Part shown: positions 6,648 through 9,781 of the stretch, one piece after another
How the letters are laid out: every line of letters starts with the position of its first letter
How positions within the stretch are numbered: position 1 is the first letter of the stretch
From: an uncultured Bacteroidales bacterium
GTDB taxonomy: Bacteria; Bacteroidota; Bacteroidia; Bacteroidales; UBA932
DNA: 9,781 nt
NCBI GenBank assembly: GCA_946062035.1
Contig: CAMGTS010000032.1
Span: 1-9,781 of the forward strand
Direction of reading: 5' to 3'
Program-made: the position numbers and the translations under genes
The notes under the pieces: model-generated
Databases searched by the model: none
What the model saw: only the letters and a program-made list of their open reading frames with translations
Told to the model about the DNA's origin: nothing

Positions 6648-8144
6648 ATGGCATACAGATTTGTTAGCGCAGAAGAAGCCGCATCGTACATTCACAACGG
6701 CGATAAAGTCGGTTTCAGCGGGTTTACTTCTGCCGGATGTCCTCATGTTGTCGCAGGTGCGGTCGCAGCCAAGGCTGAGGCTGAACATAACGAGGGTCGT
6801 CCGTTCAAAATAAGCGTCTTTACCGGAGCTTCTACCGGAGATTTCATTGACGGAGTTTTGGTTCGTGCACACGCTATCGACAAAAGGACTCCATACCAGT
6901 CCACCAAGGACCTTAGAAAGGCCATTAATGAGGATGAAGTCAAGTATTTTGACATGCACTTGTCTATGCTTGCCCAGTCTTTGCGCTATGGTTTCTTAGG
7001 AAAGATCGACGCTGCGATTATAGAGGCTGCCGACATTACCGAGGATGGTGAGATAATCCTGACTTCCGGTGTAGGTATCGCTCCGACAGTCTGCAGACTC
7101 GCTGATAAGATTATCATCGAGCTAAACGACAAGCATCCGAAAGAGTTGCGTGGTATCCACGACATCTATGAGCCTCTTGATCCGCCTGAGCGTAGAGAGA
7201 TTCCGATCTACCACCCGGGAGATCGTATCGGAAAGCCTTACGTAAAGGTTGATCCTGCTAAGATTGTAGGAATCGTCAAGACCTCAATCGAAACTGATAC
7301 AAGCCACTTCGCTCCTGCTGATGCTGTTACCACGAAGATCGGAGAGAACGTCGCTAACTTCCTTGCCGCAGAGATGAAGGCCGGCCGTATTCCTGCTTCA
7401 TTCCTTCCTTTGCAGTCAGGCGTAGGTAATGTAGCGAATGCGGTTCTCGGTTGTATGGGTGAGAATAAGGATATTCCTGCGTTCAACGTATACACCGAGG
7501 TTATCCAGGACGCCGTTATCGGTCTTATGAAAGAGGGTCATGTCAAGTTCGCGAGCGGTTGTTCGCTTACTGTAAGCAAGGATGTGCTTAGAGATATCTA
7601 TGCTGACCTCGGATTCTTTAAACCGAAATTGGTTCTCCGCCCTGAGGAGATTTCAAACAATCCTGGCTTGGTAAGAAGGTTAGGACTTATCACGATCAAT
7701 ACAGCTTTGGAGGCTGATATCTTCGGAAACATCAACTCTACCCACGTTTTGGGTACGAATATGATGAACGGTATCGGAGGTTCCGGCGACTTCACAAGAA
7801 ACGCCTATATCTCTATCTTCACCACCCCTTCAGTCGCAAAGGAGGGCAAAATCAGCTCTATCGTCCCTATGGTAACTCATGTTGATCATACCGAACACTC
7901 TGTAAGTATTTTGGTTACAGAGCAGGGAGTCGCTGATTTGAGGGGAAAGAACCCGAGAGAGCGTGCTGAGACTATCATTGAGAACTGCGTCAGCCCTGAA
8001 TACAAGGAGATGATGAGAGATTATCTTAAGATAGGCGCTAAGGGTCAGACTCCTCACAGCCTTGACGCATGCTTCGCGCTTCACAAGGAGTTCATGAAAT
8101 CAGGTGATATGAGAAACACTGACTTGTCTGTCTACACGAAGTAA
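6648..8144 (+). CDS. Succinate/acetate-type CoA-transferase (acetyl-CoA hydrolase/transferase family)
   Basis: The enzyme moves coenzyme A between short carboxylic acids in the cytoplasm. Homologues exchange CoA between succinate and acetyl-CoA or propionyl-CoA, which in Bacteroidales links the succinate-propionate route to energy metabolism. The 498-residue protein has the family length. Visible marks are the N-terminal GDKVGFSGFTSAG (18-30), the glycine-rich QSGVGNVANAVLG (256-268), the catalytic Glu in VYTEVIQD (E284), and GIGGSGDFTRNAYISIFTTP (375-394) near the C-terminus, matching the AarC/Cat1 group. It stands alone with its own promoter and a strong terminator, so it is probably a single-gene transcript. 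The donor and acceptor (acetate, propionate or succinate) cannot be fixed from sequence; a hydrolase function is the less likely alternative. Confidence 0.93.
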   Translation: MAYRFVSAEEAASYIHNGDKVGFSGFTSAGCPHVVAGAVAAKAEAEHNEGRPFKISVFTGASTGDFIDGVLVRAHAIDKRTPYQSTKDLRKAINEDEVKYFDMHLSMLAQSLRYGFLGKIDAAIIEAADITEDGEIILTSGVGIAPTVCRLADKIIIELNDKHPKELRGIHDIYEPLDPPERREIPIYHPGDRIGKPYVKVDPAKIVGIVKTSIETDTSHFAPADAVTTKIGENVANFLAAEMKAGRIPASFLPLQSGVGNVANAVLGCMGENKDIPAFNVYTEVIQDAVIGLMKEGHVKFASGCSLTVSKDVLRDIYADLGFFKPKLVLRPEEISNNPGLVRRLGLITINTALEADIFGNINSTHVLGTNMMNGIGGSGDFTRNAYISIFTTPSVAKEGKISSIVPMVTHVDHTEHSVSILVTEQGVADLRGKNPRERAETIIENCVSPEYKEMMRDYLKIGAKGQTPHSLDACFALHKEFMKSGDMRNTDLSVYTK

Positions 8145-8165
8145 TAGAGAAGTTGTTCATACAGA

Positions 8166-8199
8166 AAAAGCCCGGCCAAAATCTTGGCCGGGCTTTTTT
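8166..8199. terminator. Strong intrinsic terminator, probably two-way
   Basis: A 14-base-pair stem (8166-8179 with 8184-8197; core GCCCGGCC/GGCCGGGC) closes a 4-base loop. The stem's A/T ends supply a T run on both strands: TTTTTT on the plus strand (8194-8199) and TTTTT on the minus strand (complement of 8165-8169). It begins 21 bases after the CoA-transferase stop and ends 4 bases from the 3' end of the convergent tRNA-Leu gene, so it should stop transcripts from both sides. Confidence 0.93.
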
Positions 8200-8203
8200 G
8201 TTG

Positions 8204-8285
8204 TGCGGGTAAAGGGACTCGAACCCCCACGACTTGCGTCACCAGATCCTAAGTCTGGCGCGGCTACCAATTACGCCATACCCGC
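8204..8285 (-). tRNA. tRNA-Leu (anticodon UAG)
   Basis: On the minus strand the 82-base gene has an acceptor stem GCGGGTA pairing with TACCCGC followed by discriminator A, an anticodon stem CCAGA/TCTGG around the loop CTTAGGA (anticodon TAG, 8249-8251), a long class II variable arm (TGACGCAAGTCGT) and a T arm with GGTTCGAGTCC. The long variable arm, the A discriminator and the anticodon all fit leucine, reading CUN codons, chiefly CUA. The 3' CCA is not encoded: the bases that follow are CAA, so CCA must be added by enzyme, as is common in Bacteroidota. Confidence 0.97.
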
Positions 8286-8299
8286 AATCGAACAGGCTG

Positions 8300-8330
8300 C
8301 AAAGTTAAACAGATTTTGGATTCAGACAAA
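8300..8330 (-). promoter_or_regulatory. Bacteroides-type promoter for tRNA-Leu
   Basis: On the minus strand TTTG (8330-8327) is followed by exactly 19 bases and then TAACTTTG (8307-8300), a full match to the TTTG/TAnnTTTG promoter. The start site would be near 8293, leaving about eight leader bases before the mature tRNA 5' end at 8285. It lies between tpiA and the tRNA, so the tRNA need not depend on tpiA read-through. Confidence 0.85.
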
Positions 8331-8377
8331 TTTAATCAGTATCCCTTCCGCTTCCCTGCAACCTATATAATATCAGC

Positions 8378-9154
8378 TTAGTAGCTTTTAGCTATAGCGA
8401 TGAAGTCATCGGCTTTGAGAGAAGCTCCGCCGATAAGGCCGCCGTCAATATCCTTCTGTGCGAAGAGTTCCTTGGCATTTGAAGGCTTGCAGCTTCCACC
8501 ATAGAGGATTGAAGTCTCCTCTGCGAGTTCACCGAACTTCTCAGCCAAAGTCTTGCGGATGAATGCGTGGATCTCCTGTGCCTGCTCCTTAGTCGCTGTC
8601 TCGCCTGTTCCGATCGCCCAGATCGGCTCGTATGCGACGATTACGTTTTTCATCTGCTCAGGAGTAAGTTCGAACAATACGCTCTTGATCTCTTCCGCAA
8701 CTACATCGAAGTGCTTGCCGGCCTTACGGTCTTCAAGTGCCTCACCGCAGCAGTAGATGACTTTCAAGCCATTTGCCAAAGCGAGTCTTGCCTTCTCCAA
8801 AAGGAGAGCGTTTGTCTCGCCATAATATTCCCTTCTCTCTGAGTGACCGAGAATTACATACTCCACGCCTTTGATGGAAGCGAGCATAGCGGCTGATACC
8901 TCTCCTGTGTATGCGCCTTTCTCCTTATCCGCACAGTTCTCCGCACCAAGTGCGATTTTTCCTCTGCATACAGGGCATTTGATACCGTTCAGACTCTCCG
9001 CTACAGGGTAAAGATGAGTGAACGGAGTGTTTATTATCAGCTGTACATCAGCAGGTACATCCTCTAATTTCGCTACAATATCCTCAACAAGTTTCAAACC
9101 TTCCGGAACTGTGGTGTTCATTTTCCAGTTTCCGGCAACAATCTTTCTTCTCAT
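8378..9154 (-). CDS. tpiA: Triose-phosphate isomerase
   Basis: The enzyme interconverts dihydroxyacetone phosphate and glyceraldehyde 3-phosphate in glycolysis and gluconeogenesis, as a cytoplasmic dimer. The 258-residue TIM barrel has all catalytic parts: NWKMN (N9, K11), the electrophile His in GHSERR (H104), the base in [11 protein letters not shown] (E176), the flexible loop after it, and the phosphate-binding ILYGGS (216-221) and GGLIGGAS (238-245). I chose the ATG at 9154 ([13 protein letters not shown]) over one at 9166, since the family starts just before the first strand. Compared with the Bacteroides enzymes I recall, there is an insertion of about seven residues at 58-66 (IKCPVCRGK) with a CxxC pair (C60, C63). 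The gene is upstream of tRNA-Leu on the same strand, with no hairpin terminator between them. Confidence 0.97.
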   Translation of the reverse strand: MRRKIVAGNWKMNTTVPEGLKLVEDIVAKLEDVPADVQLIINTPFTHLYPVAESLNGIKCPVCRGKIALGAENCADKEKGAYTGEVSAAMLASIKGVEYVILGHSERREYYGETNALLLEKARLALANGLKVIYCCGEALEDRKAGKHFDVVAEEIKSVLFELTPEQMKNVIVAYEPIWAIGTGETATKEQAQEIHAFIRKTLAEKFGELAEETSILYGGSCKPSNAKELFAQKDIDGGLIGGASLKADDFIAIAKSY

Positions 9155-9186
9155 AATATTTACCATTAATACTATTAAAAACCGCG

Positions 9187-9194
9187 CAAAATTA
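9187..9194 (-). promoter_or_regulatory. Probable -7 element for tpiA
   Basis: On the minus strand this reads TAATTTTG, a full match to TAnnTTTG, 32 bases upstream of the tpiA ATG. The start site would be near 9181, with an A/T-rich leader of about 27 bases. No TTTG lies 19 bases further up (TACC is there); a T-rich stretch fills the spacer. This is a reasonable but incomplete promoter. Confidence 0.45.
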
Positions 9195-9239
9195 GAAAAG
9201 AAAACAGAAAAGTGGTAAATTTACAAAGTCTGTTTGTCT

Positions 9240-9770
9240 ATGATAAATACGTACATATACAAATCGCCTTGCGGAAAACTTCTTTTGGGTGAGTTCGACG
9301 GTGCTGTCTGTCTGTGTGATTGGATGGGCGACAACACTGAGCCTATGAGACTTGCATCGTTACTACATGTTTCGGAAGTGCTCTCTTCGGAAGCAAGGAT
9401 AAAATTCAGCCGCACCCTTAGAAAAGCGACGGGTGAGCTTGATGAATATTTTTCCGGAAAACGTAAAGAGTTTTCACAACGACTCATATTTACGGGGACG
9501 CAGTTCAGGTCTTTTGTCTGGATGGAACTTCTTAAAATACCTTACGGCACTACAGTCTCCTATTCTGAATTCTCCGTGATGATGGGCAAACCATCCGCCA
9601 TTAGGGCTGTGGCAAGCGCTTTGGCATCAAATCCGATCAGTATTTTTGTTCCATGCCACCGTATAATAGGCAGTAACGGCGGCCTGACCGGTTATAGCGG
9701 AGGTTTGGAGGCGAAGGAGTATCTTCTGAATCTCGAAGGGGCGTTGGATGTGATGCCGACCCTCTTTTAG
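9240..9770 (+). CDS. ogt: Methylated-DNA--protein-cysteine S-methyltransferase (Ogt/MGMT type)
   Basis: This suicide repair protein takes the methyl group from O6-methylguanine (and less well O4-methylthymine) in DNA onto its own cysteine. The 176-residue protein has a variable N-terminal domain (1-85) and the conserved C-terminal domain: FRSFVWMELLKIPYGTTVSY (89-108), the helix-turn-helix with the arginine finger (R122 in AIRAVASA), the NPISIFVPCHRIIG active site (131-144, acceptor C139) and GGLTGYSGGLEAKEYLLNLE (147-166). No AdaA-type metal-binding domain is present, so it is a stand-alone repair enzyme, not an Ada regulator. I use the ATG at 9240; a TTG six bases upstream is less likely. 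It is divergent from tpiA across 85 bases. The stop codon is 11 bases from the window edge. Confidence 0.95.
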   Translation: MINTYIYKSPCGKLLLGEFDGAVCLCDWMGDNTEPMRLASLLHVSEVLSSEARIKFSRTLRKATGELDEYFSGKRKEFSQRLIFTGTQFRSFVWMELLKIPYGTTVSYSEFSVMMGKPSAIRAVASALASNPISIFVPCHRIIGSNGGLTGYSGGLEAKEYLLNLEGALDVMPTLF

Positions 9771-9781
9771 TCGGATGTTTG

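Noticed and set aside
8381..8395. TAGCT/AGCTA inverted repeat at the tpiA 3' end as a terminator
   Set aside because: Five pairs, within the coding sequence for the last residues, with no T run after it.
9216..9223. TAAATTTA as a -7 element for ogt
   Set aside because: One base off the consensus, palindromic, and no TTTG at 19-base spacing; chance is likely in A/T-rich intergenic DNA.
9756..9774. Possible hairpin CCGAC/GTCGG over the ogt stop codon
   Set aside because: Five base pairs with a nine-base loop and no T tract before the window ends; too weak to call a terminator.

Overview
The window looks like chromosomal core DNA from a Bacteroidota bacterium, most likely of the order Bacteroidales. 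The signs are: no Shine-Dalgarno sequences before the genes, A/T-rich leaders instead, two promoters of the Bacteroides primary-sigma type (TTTG, 19 bases, TAnnTTTG), a succinate/acetate-type CoA-transferase suited to succinate-propionate metabolism, and family sequences of Bacteroidales flavour (TrpS, TpiA, FecE-like ATPase). I see no insertion sequence, phage gene, CRISPR array or toxin-antitoxin pair, and no gene-free stretch longer than 300 bases.

Bases 1-4133 form a minus-strand cluster read in the order trpS, FecE-like ABC ATPase, queD, polA. trpS and the ATPase are 2 bases apart. The queD stop lies 3 bases before the polA GTG start, in the same frame. polA leaves the window after 557 codons, within or just before its polymerase domain. 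Divergent from trpS, on the plus strand, lie a 33-residue single-span membrane peptide (4265-4366) and a FecCD/BtuC-type permease (4385-5371). The permease and the ATPase are plausible halves of one iron-siderophore, heme or cobalamin importer, split by trpS. A YeiH-family membrane protein (5396-6454, minus) converges on the permease.

A divergent intergenic region (6455-6647) carries a clear promoter for a class I CoA-transferase (6648-8144, plus). That gene ends at a strong hairpin terminator (8166-8199), which also has a U-tract on the other strand and so probably ends the convergent tRNA-Leu(UAG) gene (8204-8285, minus). The tRNA has its own textbook promoter. Upstream of it on the same strand is tpiA (8378-9154), and divergent from tpiA is an ogt-type DNA repair methyltransferase (9240-9770, plus).

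The genes are mostly housekeeping: tRNA charging, tRNA modification (queuosine), DNA replication and repair, glycolysis, fermentation and micronutrient uptake. I found no strong candidate for a new multi-gene system. The points most worth a second look are the PolA with a degenerate proofreading domain and an acidic linker, the TrpRS with no tryptophan residues, the unannotated membrane peptide before the permease, the split ABC transporter, the CPVC insertion in TpiA, and the two-way terminator between the CoA-transferase and tRNA-Leu.
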